Positions 7,908 to 15,256 of a stretch of 37,026 nucleotides of DNA are shown piece by piece. The position numbers and the translations under genes were made by a program. Below the pieces are notes generated by a model that saw only the letters and a list, made by a program, of their open reading frames with translations, searched no databases and had not been told where the DNA came from. The first letter of the stretch is position 1, and the number at the start of each line of letters is the position of its first letter. The stretch covers positions 1 through 37,026 of the forward strand of contig JACPVT010000144.1 of NCBI GenBank assembly GCA_016191685.1. Reading direction: 5' to 3'. Source of the DNA: Rhodospirillales bacterium (GTDB taxonomy: Bacteria > Pseudomonadota > Alphaproteobacteria > Reyranellales > Reyranellaceae).

Positions 7908-9029
7908 ATGACCACGGCCACGACCATCACCGAACTGCGAACGACGCTCCTCCAGGTGCCGTGGCAGGGCGCCGCCCCGGCCGCCGGCATCCTGTCGGCG
8001 TCGAAGCGCGATATCTTCGTACTCGAGATCGAGACCCAGGGCGGGCTGATCGGCATGAGCTACCTGATGCCGTTGCGCGGCGGGCTGCACACCCTCGACG
8101 CCTGCATGAAAGAACTGATCGCCCCGCACGTGATCGGCCGCGACGCGACCGAGGTCGAGGCGATTTGGCAGGCGCTCTACAAGAGCAACTTTTGGCTCGG
8201 CCGCATGGGCGTCACCGTGTTCGCGCAGAGCGCCGTCGACATGGCGCTGTGGGACATCGTGGGCAAGCGGGCCGGCCTGCCCCTGTTCCGGCTGTGGGGT
8301 GCGGCCCGCACCGAGGTGCCCGCCTACGGCTCGGGCGTGTTCCGCGGCCTCGGCCGCGACGGCATGATCGCCCGCGCCAAGGAGTTCACGGCGCAGGGCC
8401 TCAGGGCCATCAAGATGCAGGTGGCGCACATCCGGCCGTGGCGCGAGGACGTCGAGAACGTAAGAGCGATGCGCGAGGCGATGGGCGGCGGCATCGAGAT
8501 CATGATCGACGTCAACATGGGCTGGGACGCCGACACCGCCATCCAGGCCGGCCACCGCATCGACGAGTTCGACCCCTACTGGCTGGAGGAGCCGGTGGTG
8601 GCCGAAGACTTCGCCGGCTACCGGCGCATCGCTGCAGCCCTGAAGACCCGCATCGTGGGCGGCGAGAGTCACTTCGGACGCAACGACCTCCGTCCGTTCT
8701 TCGAAGCCCCCCACAGCGTGCCCATCCTGCAGCCCGACCCGATGCGCGGCGGCTACACCGAGCTGCGCAAGATCGCGGCGGCGGCCGAGCCGTGGGGCAT
8801 CCGCATCGCGCCGCATCTCTTCCACGAGACCATGGTCCACGTCATGGCCTCGATCCCCAACGCCAACTATCTCGAATACATGACCTGGAACGACGACCTC
8901 TGGATCGAGCCGGTGCTGCCGTCGAAGACCGGCACGATGTCGCCGCCGGAACGGCCGGGCCACGGCCTCGCCTTCCGGCCGGAGATCCTGAAGGACTGCC
9001 GGATCGGCGGGCAGCGGCTGAAAGGCTGA
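7908..9029 (+). CDS. Enolase superfamily, mandelate racemase/muconate lactonizing-like enzyme
   Basis: The protein has 373 residues. An N-terminal capping domain (1-~130) is followed by a modified TIM barrel. The three metal ligands are visible with mandelate racemase spacing: D201 (DVNMGW), E227 (WLEEPV) and E253 (GGESHF). The His-Asp dyad is also present: D277 (ILQPDPMRGG) and H303 (APHLFH). Members take a proton from the alpha carbon of a carboxylate, giving racemisation or, more often, sugar-acid dehydration. The usual KxK pair on strand 2 reads K169-M-Q171 here, so the second lysine is missing, which would leave the His-Asp dyad as the main base. GGGAGA precedes the ATG. It stands alone between divergent cimA and a convergent ATP-grasp gene. 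Substrate unknown. Confidence 0.88.
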   Translation: MTTATTITELRTTLLQVPWQGAAPAAGILSASKRDIFVLEIETQGGLIGMSYLMPLRGGLHTLDACMKELIAPHVIGRDATEVEAIWQALYKSNFWLGRMGVTVFAQSAVDMALWDIVGKRAGLPLFRLWGAARTEVPAYGSGVFRGLGRDGMIARAKEFTAQGLRAIKMQVAHIRPWREDVENVRAMREAMGGGIEIMIDVNMGWDADTAIQAGHRIDEFDPYWLEEPVVAEDFAGYRRIAAALKTRIVGGESHFGRNDLRPFFEAPHSVPILQPDPMRGGYTELRKIAAAAEPWGIRIAPHLFHETMVHVMASIPNANYLEYMTWNDDLWIEPVLPSKTGTMSPPERPGHGLAFRPEILKDCRIGGQRLKG

Positions 9030-9044
9030 GTCCACCCGTTCTGA

Positions 9045-9062
9045 GTCCGCTGCGGTGCGGAC
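9045..9062. repeat. Small hairpin after the enolase-superfamily gene
   Basis: GTCCGC-TGCGGT-GCGGAC lies 15 bp past the stop at 9029. It has no T run, so intrinsic termination is doubtful. Its arms share the GTCCGC core with the larger hairpin at 9158. Confidence 0.4.
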
Positions 9063-9157
9063 GGAAAGGAAACTCACTTCGCGCCCCGCGCCGCCGCGCC
9101 GGATCGGGGCCAAGCCCTTCAATCGGCTGGCGTTTTCCGTTCCTATCGACGCCTGGA

Positions 9158-9180
9158 AATGTCCGCCGAAAGCGGACATT
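9158..9180. repeat. 9-bp perfect inverted repeat (REP-like hairpin)
   Basis: AATGTCCGC-CGAAA-GCGGACATT gives a 9-bp stem and 5-base loop in the gap between two convergent genes. It may act as a bidirectional transcription end or be a dispersed repeat. The minus-strand reading through it (RMSAFGGHF) looks like the spurious peptides often predicted across such repeats. Only one copy of this length is present in the window. Confidence 0.5.
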
Positions 9181-9254
9181 CGCGAGATCGACTTCGGCAA
9201 TTTATAGTCGGTTTTCCAGGCGACTTCCAAAAAGATGCAAGGAGTGCCGGGGTG

Positions 9255-9270
9255 GTCATTGATCAATGAC
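9255..9270. promoter_or_regulatory. 16-bp perfect palindrome
   Basis: GTCATTGATCAATGAC is its own reverse complement. It sits in an AT-richer stretch of the 278-bp gap between the convergent enolase-superfamily and ATP-grasp genes, and is followed by ATAGG-N8-CCTAT (9271-9288). The form suits a dimeric repressor site, but both neighbouring genes end here, so its role is unclear. Confidence 0.4.
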
Positions 9271-9307
9271 ATAGGATGTTTGCCCTATATTTTCAAGTTC
9301 AGATTTC

Positions 9308-10162
9308 CTATCCGAGGCGCGCCAGTGTCGCCTCGGCAAACCGTTCGGCCGACGGCGGATCGAACTCCATGAAAAGCGCGGGCTCCAGCACCTCGACCTC
9401 GATCACGATCAGGGTGCCGCCCCGCACCACGCCGTCGACGCGCGCGTAAAGCGGCATCTCGGGGAGCACGCGCAGGCAGGCCGCCCCCTGCTCCGTCACT
9501 TCACGCGGCGGCGTCTCGGCGCTGCGCGTCGGGCCATAGCGCGAGTTGGAGCGGAACTCGCCGGGCGGCGGGCGTTTGCGGATGGCGTGGCTGAAGACGC
9601 TGTCGAAATAGACCAGCGACAGCTCGCCCTCGGCGATCTCGGGCAGGAACTCCTGCACCACCACGCCCGCGGCGCGCGCCTCGTCAGAGAGACCCGCGAC
9701 CTGTTCGAGAAGCGTGGCGCGCGTCACCAGTTCGACGGAATAGCCCGAGGCCCCCGACGTGGGCTTGACCACGGCCTGGTCCCAACCGGCCTCGGCCAGC
9801 ACCCGATCGATGGCCTCTGCCTCGCAGGCCACGATATGCGATCGCGGCACGCGGATGCCCGCCGCCGCGAGCTTGCCGACGTAGTCCTTGCGCAGGTTCC
9901 AGCGCACCAGGGCGATCGGATTGAACAGACGCGTCACCGCCGCGGTCGCTTCGGTCCAGTCGCGGAACACCTCCAGCGTGCGGTAGTAGCCCCAGGTCGA
10001 GCGCAGCACGACGGCGGCGGCGTCGGCAAATGCTTTTGGCGGCCCATCCCAAGGTGCCGCCACGACGCGACAGCCGCGACGCTCCAGCGCCTCGGCATAG
10101 AGCCGGTCTGAGGCGGTGATGTCGGGTTGGTCCATCGCCGTGGCGAGCACTATGAGGGGCAT
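9308..10162 (-). CDS. ATP-grasp domain protein
   Basis: The protein has about 284 residues. The family joins a carboxylate to an amine or thiol through an acyl-phosphate made from ATP. The N-terminal part (VLATAMDQPDITASDRLYAEALERRG) resembles a pre-ATP-grasp fold. QAVVKPTSGASGYSVELV supplies the ATP-binding lysine and flexible loop, VVQEFLPEIAEGELSLVYF fits the second ATP contact, and VIEVEVLEPALFME resembles the acidic metal-binding end. This layout is seen in RimK/glutathione synthetase-like orphans. The track starts at a GTG at 10174. I prefer the ATG at 10162, but no clear ribosome site decides it. A hairpin repeat separates it from the upstream metallopeptidase gene. Substrates unknown. 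Confidence 0.75.
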   Translation of the reverse strand: MPLIVLATAMDQPDITASDRLYAEALERRGCRVVAAPWDGPPKAFADAAAVVLRSTWGYYRTLEVFRDWTEATAAVTRLFNPIALVRWNLRKDYVGKLAAAGIRVPRSHIVACEAEAIDRVLAEAGWDQAVVKPTSGASGYSVELVTRATLLEQVAGLSDEARAAGVVVQEFLPEIAEGELSLVYFDSVFSHAIRKRPPPGEFRSNSRYGPTRSAETPPREVTEQGAACLRVLPEMPLYARVDGVVRGGTLIVIEVEVLEPALFMEFDPPSAERFAEATLARLG

Positions 10163-10177
10163 GGCAGCACGCACCGT

Positions 10178-10247
10178 GTCATCCCGAGCGCAGCGAGGGA
10201 TCCTTCGTTGTGTCCGATCAAAGGTCCCTCGCTACGCTCGGGATGAC
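10178..10247. repeat. Paired dispersed repeat forming a long inverted repeat (copy 1)
   Basis: GTCATCCCGAGCGCAGCGAGGGATC (10178-10202) faces a near-identical inverted partner ending GGATGAC at 10247, separated by about 20 bases. The unit differs by two bases from the units at 14732 and 14801. It could form a stable stem between the M48 gene and the ATP-grasp gene. Such GTCATCC...GGATC units look like REP-type dispersed repeats. Confidence 0.75.
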
Positions 10248-10274
10248 AGTTCTGCTTTCATCGAAGGACGTCGC

Positions 10275-11342
10275 TCACTTGCAAACCTCGCGCAGCGCCT
10301 TCCAGTCGGCGGCGCTGAAGGCGGGCTTGCCGGTGGGCGGCCGCTGGGTCGCGGCGATGCGTTCCTTGGTCGGCGGATGGCTCGACCAGATGCCGGCGGC
10401 CGACGCGGCATCCTTGGGCTCGTTCTCCAGCATCTGCTCGAAGAAGCCGGCGATGCCGTCGGCACGCAGGTCGAGCTTTTCCAGCAGGGCGACGCCCACG
10501 GCGTCGGCTTCGCGTTCGAAGGCGCGGCCGTTGCGCAGCGCCAGCAGGATGTTGCCGCCCGAGGTCAGCGTGTTCAGGAGATCGGAGTAGCCGCCGCCCA
10601 CCAGCTTCGCCAGCAGCTCGATGCCGTACTGGCGGGCGATGCCCTTGATCGGATGGTGGTGCACGACATGGCCGATCTCGTGCGCCAGCACGCCCGCCAC
10701 CTGCGAGCTGTTCTTGGCCTGCTCGATCAGGTCGGAATAGAAAACCAGGATCCCGCCCGGCAGGGTGAAGGCGTTGACCGGCCCGCCTTCGATGACATGC
10801 ACGACGATCTCGTGCTCGTAGCCTGCCGCCCGCGCGAGCCTGTTGGCGAGGTCGTTGATCGCCTCCAGGCCTCGCGTGCCGTGGCACTCGTCCTTGTCGG
10901 CGACCAGCTCCTCGAACACGCTCGCGCCGAGCCGGGCCTGAAGGCTGTAGGGCAGCCAGGGTGCCGCATATTCGGTGCCGTAATCGATGATGACCCAGAA
11001 CAGCCCGACCAGCGCCGCAAGCGTCGTTCCGAGCGCGGCGATCCGTCGGCCGACCGACTCCGGCCGGCTGGCCAGGGCCACGAGCGGCGACACGAGAGCG
11101 GCGAGCTGCCGCCGCTCTTCGTGATCCTCGATGACCAGGCGGGCCTCGCCGCCCCGGCGCATGACCGGCGGCGCCGCTTCGTGCGCGGCGTCGCCCAGCA
11201 CGACGAGTTCACCGAGCGGCCAGCGCGCCACGACGGCTGAATCGACGGCGCGGACGATGGTGAGTTCGCCCGTCGTCACCTGCGCACGGACCTCCTGGGC
11301 CTGGGCGGTCTCGCCATCGTAATAGCGCGAGGACGTTGCCAT
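10275..11342 (-). CDS. M48 family zinc metallopeptidase with N-terminal membrane helix
   Basis: The protein has 355 residues. The zinc site is complete: H221-E222-x-x-H225 in VLAHEIGHVVHHH and the third ligand E276 in AFEREADAVG. One membrane helix (~101-120, IAALGTTLAALVGLFWVIID) precedes the protease domain, placing the catalytic part probably in the periplasm. The ~100 residues before the helix form a small soluble domain (YYDGETAQAQEVRA...). M48 proteins of this kind (BepA/LoiP-like) degrade misfolded envelope proteins. The start is 2 bp after the stop of the DUF898 gene, and DUF898-M48 pairs are common in proteobacteria, so they likely act together in the membrane. The peptide substrate is unknown. 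Confidence 0.9.
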   Translation of the reverse strand: MATSSRYYDGETAQAQEVRAQVTTGELTIVRAVDSAVVARWPLGELVVLGDAAHEAAPPVMRRGGEARLVIEDHEERRQLAALVSPLVALASRPESVGRRIAALGTTLAALVGLFWVIIDYGTEYAAPWLPYSLQARLGASVFEELVADKDECHGTRGLEAINDLANRLARAAGYEHEIVVHVIEGGPVNAFTLPGGILVFYSDLIEQAKNSSQVAGVLAHEIGHVVHHHPIKGIARQYGIELLAKLVGGGYSDLLNTLTSGGNILLALRNGRAFEREADAVGVALLEKLDLRADGIAGFFEQMLENEPKDAASAAGIWSSHPPTKERIAATQRPPTGKPAFSAADWKALREVCK

Positions 11343-11344
11343 CG

Positions 11345-12493
11345 TCAGACCCCGCTCACGTCGAACATGTCGAGCAGGCCCTCGCCGAAACCCGGTCCGC
11401 GATCGGCCGGCTGGCCGATCGAGGCGCCGTCAGGTGCGCCGTAGAGCCAGAGTTCGGCCGCGATCAGGCGCAGCGTGCGATGCATAACCCACGGCCAGCC
11501 GAGGCCGAGCGTCACGACGATGATGAGGTAGTTCAGGACCAGGAAGCCCCACATCTGCCGCGTCGTGATCGCGGTCGCAAACAGCACATTGCCGGCGCGG
11601 CTGTGCGACACGAGATAGCGGAACCAGTAGGCCTGCCACCAGCAGCGCAGCGGCAGGATCAGCAGGCTGAAGACCAGGTAGACGCCGACCGCGAGGGCCA
11701 CCGCCACCAGCACGGTGCGCAGGCTGGGCTCGGTGAAGAGGGCCAGGAACTCCTCGGAGGTAATGCCCAATTCCTCGGCGGTGCCGCCCACGATGGCGAA
11801 CGCGGCGACGATGGCCACGATCCACGCCACGATGTTCAGGAAATAGTAGCCGAGGAAGCGGCCGTAGATGTCGCCGGCGCTGCCGGCGAAGGCGAGCGGC
11901 AACGTACCGAGCCGGGCGTTGGATATGCGCGGGCGGGCGAGATTGACCGACACGACCGGGGTCAGCAGAAGGCCGGTCATGGCGTTGGCGAAATGCAGGA
12001 ATGTCGCCACGACACCGTAGTGCCAGGCCGAGCCCGCCATGCCGCAGCGGATGCCGCGCCAGCGCGTGCGCGAAAGCTTGTAGCGCAGGCCGGCATAGTG
12101 GCCGACGTAGGCGAGCGGAAATCCGATCACCGCCACCGACAGGGAGAAGAGGTCGAACATCCCGAAAGTGGCGAACGGCTTTTCGTGGAAAACGTGGATC
12201 CAGGCCAGCCACATCAGGCCTGCCCAGGCCGCGAGCAGCACCACGGCGAGTAGAAAGCCAATCAGCAGTTCGCGGCCGCGACCGCGATATTCGAACCGGT
12301 CGCCCAGGATCGACAGGTGATTCCACACGTAGCGGCGCAGCCGGGTGCGACCCCAGAAGCGCGACCAGCCAAGCGTCAGCACCATCAGCACGACATGGCG
12401 GAGATAGATGGCGTAGAGCTCGCCCAAGCCGCCGTCATAGACCGGGCGGCTGGGTGTCAGGTCCGGCGCGGCGGGCGCAGGCGCGGCAGCCAC
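11345..12493 (-). CDS. DUF898 (YjgN-like) multi-pass membrane protein
   Basis: About six to eight membrane helices can be seen. The family motif LYAIYLRHVVLMVLTLGWSRFWGRTRLRRYVWNH lies near the N-terminus, and parts of this pattern recur (FLGYYFLNIVAWIV; TRQMWGFLVLNYLIIVVTLGLGWPWVMHRT), suggesting internal repeats of a two-helix unit. Function is unknown. The 452-residue ORF in the track starts inside the divergent ecm gene, so its first ~70 residues are probably not real. I place the start at a GTG at 12493 after a G-rich stretch, with low certainty; the mature protein begins near LTPSRPVYDGG. It is co-transcribed with the M48 peptidase (2-bp gap). Confidence 0.75.
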   Translation of the reverse strand: MAAAPAPAAPDLTPSRPVYDGGLGELYAIYLRHVVLMVLTLGWSRFWGRTRLRRYVWNHLSILGDRFEYRGRGRELLIGFLLAVVLLAAWAGLMWLAWIHVFHEKPFATFGMFDLFSLSVAVIGFPLAYVGHYAGLRYKLSRTRWRGIRCGMAGSAWHYGVVATFLHFANAMTGLLLTPVVSVNLARPRISNARLGTLPLAFAGSAGDIYGRFLGYYFLNIVAWIVAIVAAFAIVGGTAEELGITSEEFLALFTEPSLRTVLVAVALAVGVYLVFSLLILPLRCWWQAYWFRYLVSHSRAGNVLFATAITTRQMWGFLVLNYLIIVVTLGLGWPWVMHRTLRLIAAELWLYGAPDGASIGQPADRGPGFGEGLLDMFDVSGV

Positions 12494-12597
12494 AAAGGCG
12501 CCCCCGGGCGGGCTCCCCGCCGCCTGGCCCCTTCCCGTCTCAGTCCATGGGGAAGTCGTGTCGCTCAAGGACGGCCCGGATCGCTCGGATGCACTGC

Positions 12598-12624
12598 GGA
12601 ATATTCCATGCTGCGGTGCAGCAT
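12598..12624. promoter_or_regulatory. Two adjacent palindromes upstream of ecm (possible PhaR-type site)
   Basis: GGAATATTCC (12598-12607) is directly followed by ATGCTGC-GGT-GCAGCAT (12608-12624), a perfect 7-bp inverted repeat. The core reads CTGC-N3-GCAG. From memory, the polyhydroxybutyrate regulator PhaR of Rhodobacter-type bacteria binds CTGC-N3/4-GCAG. The site is about 48 bp before the ecm ATG, in the divergent gap shared with the DUF898 gene. Regulation by PhaR is inference. Confidence 0.5.
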
Positions 12625-12671
12625 CTATTGGTGTAGGTGAGTGTACGTCAACCCTGCCATTGGCCGCCACC

Positions 12672-14669
12672 ATGACCCAGACCATCCGTGACGACGCGCC
12701 CAAGAAGGATCGGCCCTGGCTGATCCGGACCTACGCCGGCCATTCGACGGCGGAAAAGTCGAACGAGCTCTATCGCACCAACCTGGCGCGCGGGCAGACC
12801 GGCCTCAGCGTCGCCTTCGATCTGCCGACGCAGACGGGCTACGACAGCGACCATGCGCTGGCGCGCGGCGAGGTCGGCAAGGTCGGCGTCCCGATCAGCC
12901 ATCTCGGCGACATGCGCACGCTGTTCGACGGCATCCCGCTCGACAGGATGAACACGTCGATGACCATCAACGCGCCGGCGGCGTGGCTGCTGTCTCTCTA
13001 TATAGCGGCGGGTGAAGCGCAGGGCGTGGCACGCGACAAACTGCAGGGCACGACGCAGAACGACATCATCAAGGAATATCTTTCCCGCGGGACTTACATC
13101 TTCCCGCCCGAACCGTCGCTCAGGCTGACGGCCGACACGATCGGCTTCACCTATCGCGAGGTTCCCAAGTGGAACCCGATGAACGTCTGCAGCTATCACC
13201 TGCAGGAAGCCGGCGCCACGCCGGTGCAGGAGCTGGCCTTCTCGCTGGCCAACGCGATTGCCGTGCTCGATGCCGTGAAGGCACGGGGCCAGGTGCCCGA
13301 TGCCGACTTCCCGCAGGTGGTGGGCCGCATCTCCTTCTTCGTGAATGCCGGCATCCGCTTCGTCACCGAGATGTGCAAGATGCGGGCCTTCGCCGAGCTG
13401 TGGGACGACATCACGCTCAACCGCTATGGCGTCGCCGACGCCAAGCAGCGGCTGTTCCGCTACGGCGTGCAGGTGAATTCGCTCGGCCTCACCGAGCAGC
13501 AGCCGGAGAACAACGTCTACCGCATCCTCCTGGAAATGCTGGCGGTGGTGATGAGCAAGAACGCCCGCGCCCGCTCGGTGCAGCTGCCGGCATGGAACGA
13601 GGCGCTGGGCCTGCCACGGCCGTGGGACCAGCAATGGTCGCTCCGGCTGCAGCAGATCGTGGCCTTCGAGACCGATCTCCTGGAATACGGCGACATCTTC
13701 GACGGCAGCACCGAGATCGCGCGCAAGGTCCAGTCTCTCAAGAAAGAGACATTGGCTGAGATGGCGCGCATCGACGACATCGGCGGCGCGGTGGCGGCCA
13801 TCGAGGCAGCCTACATGAAGCAGCGCCTGGTCGAGTCGAACCTCCGGCGGCTCGCGGCCATCGAGGCCGGCGAGCAGACGGTGGTCGGCGTCAATGCCTT
13901 CACCGAGGCCGAAGCCTCGCCGCTGTCGACCGGCGCCGGTTCGATCATGACCGTCGACGCCGCGGTCGAGAGCGGCCAGATCGAGCGGCTCAAGGCCTGG
14001 CGCGCGGCGCGCGATGCGGCCGCCGTGAAGAAGGTGCTGGCCGAACTGGCCTCGGCCGCCAAGGAAGACCGCAACGTCATGCCGGCCTCGATCGCCTGCG
14101 CCCAGGCCGGCGTCACGACCGGCGAATGGACCGATACGCTCCGCGCCGTGTTCGGCGAATATCGCGCCCCGACCGGCGTCGCTCGCGCCGCCGGCGTGAG
14201 CGACGGCAGGCTCGAAGCCGTGCGCCGCGAGGTCGACACCGTTTCACGGCGATTGGGCCGGCGCATAAAGATCCTGGTCGGCAAGCCCGGCCTCGACGGC
14301 CATTCCAACGGCGCCGAGCAGATCGCCGTGCGTGCCCGCGACTGCGGCATGGAGGTGGTCTACGAGGGCATCCGCCTCACGCCCGAGCGCATCGTCAATG
14401 CGGCACTCGAGGAGAGCGTGCACGTGGTCGGGCTCTCGATCCTTTCGGGCGGCCATGTCTCGCTGGTCGGCGACGTGCTGGCCGGCCTGCGCGCCGCCGG
14501 CATCGGCGACGTGCCGGTGGTGGTGGGCGGCATCATCCCGCCGGCCGACGCCGAAGCGTTGCTCAAGGCAGGCGTGGCGCGCGTCTACACGCCCAAGGAT
14601 TTCGACCTGACGCAAATCATGCGCGATGTCGTGGCGGTCGTGGACTCAGCCTGGAAAGAGGCGGCGTAA
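12672..14669 (+). CDS. ecm: Ethylmalonyl-CoA mutase (MeaA-type), adenosylcobalamin-dependent
   Basis: The protein has 665 residues. It rearranges (2R)-ethylmalonyl-CoA to methylsuccinyl-CoA in the ethylmalonyl-CoA pathway, which replaces the glyoxylate shunt for growth on C2 or C1 compounds. The substrate barrel has RTYAGHSTAEKSNELYR, LSVAFDLPTQTGYDSDH, QGTTQNDIIKEYLSRGTYIF and NVCSYHLQEAGATPVQEL. The B12-binding domain follows with D542-x-H544-x-x-G547 (GLDGHSNGAEQ) and SILSGGHVSL. I recognise the sequence as the MeaA/Ecm branch rather than classical methylmalonyl-CoA mutase, notably by LPAWNEALGLPRPWDQQWSL. The track start at 12558 overlaps the divergent gene; the ATG at 12672 matches family starts, although no ribosome site is obvious. 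Crotonyl-CoA carboxylase/reductase is not in this window. Confidence 0.93.
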   Translation: MTQTIRDDAPKKDRPWLIRTYAGHSTAEKSNELYRTNLARGQTGLSVAFDLPTQTGYDSDHALARGEVGKVGVPISHLGDMRTLFDGIPLDRMNTSMTINAPAAWLLSLYIAAGEAQGVARDKLQGTTQNDIIKEYLSRGTYIFPPEPSLRLTADTIGFTYREVPKWNPMNVCSYHLQEAGATPVQELAFSLANAIAVLDAVKARGQVPDADFPQVVGRISFFVNAGIRFVTEMCKMRAFAELWDDITLNRYGVADAKQRLFRYGVQVNSLGLTEQQPENNVYRILLEMLAVVMSKNARARSVQLPAWNEALGLPRPWDQQWSLRLQQIVAFETDLLEYGDIFDGSTEIARKVQSLKKETLAEMARIDDIGGAVAAIEAAYMKQRLVESNLRRLAAIEAGEQTVVGVNAFTEAEASPLSTGAGSIMTVDAAVESGQIERLKAWRAARDAAAVKKVLAELASAAKEDRNVMPASIACAQAGVTTGEWTDTLRAVFGEYRAPTGVARAAGVSDGRLEAVRREVDTVSRRLGRRIKILVGKPGLDGHSNGAEQIAVRARDCGMEVVYEGIRLTPERIVNAALEESVHVVGLSILSGGHVSLVGDVLAGLRAAGIGDVPVVVGGIIPPADAEALLKAGVARVYTPKDFDLTQIMRDVVAVVDSAWKEAA

Positions 14670-14690
14670 CTTCGGGCTCGACCTCATACC

Positions 14691-14850
14691 CCTCTCCCCC
14701 TAACGGGTAGGGCAATCGCATATGAATCAAGGATCCTTCGCTGCGCTCAGGATGACATCCCTCCTTTGCTTGGGCGCAGTGCGTAAATCCCCGCAATAGT
14801 GTCATCCTGAGCGCAGCGAAGGATCTTTCTCTTCCCTAGCAGGGGAGAGG
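14691..14850. repeat. Nested inverted repeat with the GTCATCC element (copy 2)
   Basis: Outer arms CCTCTCCCC (14691-14699) and GGGGAGAGG (14842-14850) enclose a perfect 25-bp inverted pair: GATCCTTCGCTGCGCTCAGG... (14732-14756) and GTCATCCTGAGCGCAGCGAA... (14801-14825). It fills the gap between the convergent ecm and thioesterase genes. Both ends carry extra partial matches (TAGGG/CCCTA). The unit order is opposite to that of the pair at 10178. Such a structure could end transcription from both sides or be a small non-autonomous mobile element. Confidence 0.8.
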
Positions 14851-14860
14851 AAAAGGATGC

Positions 14861-15226
14861 TCACCGCTTCAAGGTAGCCGTCGCGTGCAGCATCGGATCG
14901 ATGGCGGTGTGGCTGAACAGCCAGGCCTCGGCGTGATTTGACTCGCCGTCGCGGCGAATGACGCGCGACAGTGCCAGCACGTCGGTTGCCTGCGCGGGCT
15001 TCAGTACCGTGACATTGAGATGCGTGATCTGCACCTCGAGGCCCGCCGCGGCGCGGAGCGCAGTGTCGACCAGCGACAGCAGCACCGGCGTCGACCACGC
15101 CTCGCCCGCCGCGAGGGAGAAGCGCAGGCGCACGTCCTGATCCTGGCACTCCTCGACGAACAGCCCATGCAGATCGACCGCCGGCAGCGTCTTCTCCAGG
15201 AGCTTCTGCAGTTCGTCTTCGGTCAT
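14861..15226 (-). CDS. PaaI-like hotdog-fold thioesterase
   Basis: The protein has 121 residues, the usual size for a single-hotdog acyl-CoA thioesterase. The core helix TPVLLSLVDTALRAAAG carries the acidic residue expected in the active site, and the strand pair ITHLNVTVLKPAQATDVLALSRVIRRDG is typical of PaaI-type members, which hydrolyse acyl- or aryl-acetyl-CoA thioesters. The track starts at a GTG at 15235; the ATG at 15226 (MTEDELQKLL) is preferred. It is divergent from the Nudix gene (30 bp between starts) and convergent with ecm across the repeat. A role in recycling CoA is inferred; the substrate is not visible. Confidence 0.82.
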   Translation of the reverse strand: MTEDELQKLLEKTLPAVDLHGLFVEECQDQDVRLRFSLAAGEAWSTPVLLSLVDTALRAAAGLEVQITHLNVTVLKPAQATDVLALSRVIRRDGESNHAEAWLFSHTAIDPMLHATATLKR

Positions 15227-15256
15227 CGGCCGCACTCTATGCTATCTCCCCAGCCC

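Noticed and set aside
6250-7911. 553-residue plus-strand ORF
   Set aside because: Exact antisense of cimA; low-complexity D/G/H/V composition typical of high-GC shadows.
9255-9270. FNR/CRP-type site
   Set aside because: The palindrome has TTGATCAA without the four-base spacer of the FNR consensus, and no promoter lies nearby.
7860-9272. 470-residue minus-strand ORF reaching into the 9030-9307 gap
   Set aside because: Mostly antisense of the enolase-superfamily gene; the part in the gap runs through a hairpin repeat and shows no family resemblance.
12558-12671. N-terminal extension of the ecm product
   Set aside because: The 38 extra residues contain no family sequence, overlap the palindromic control region and the divergent gene, and precede the conserved start MTQTIRDD.
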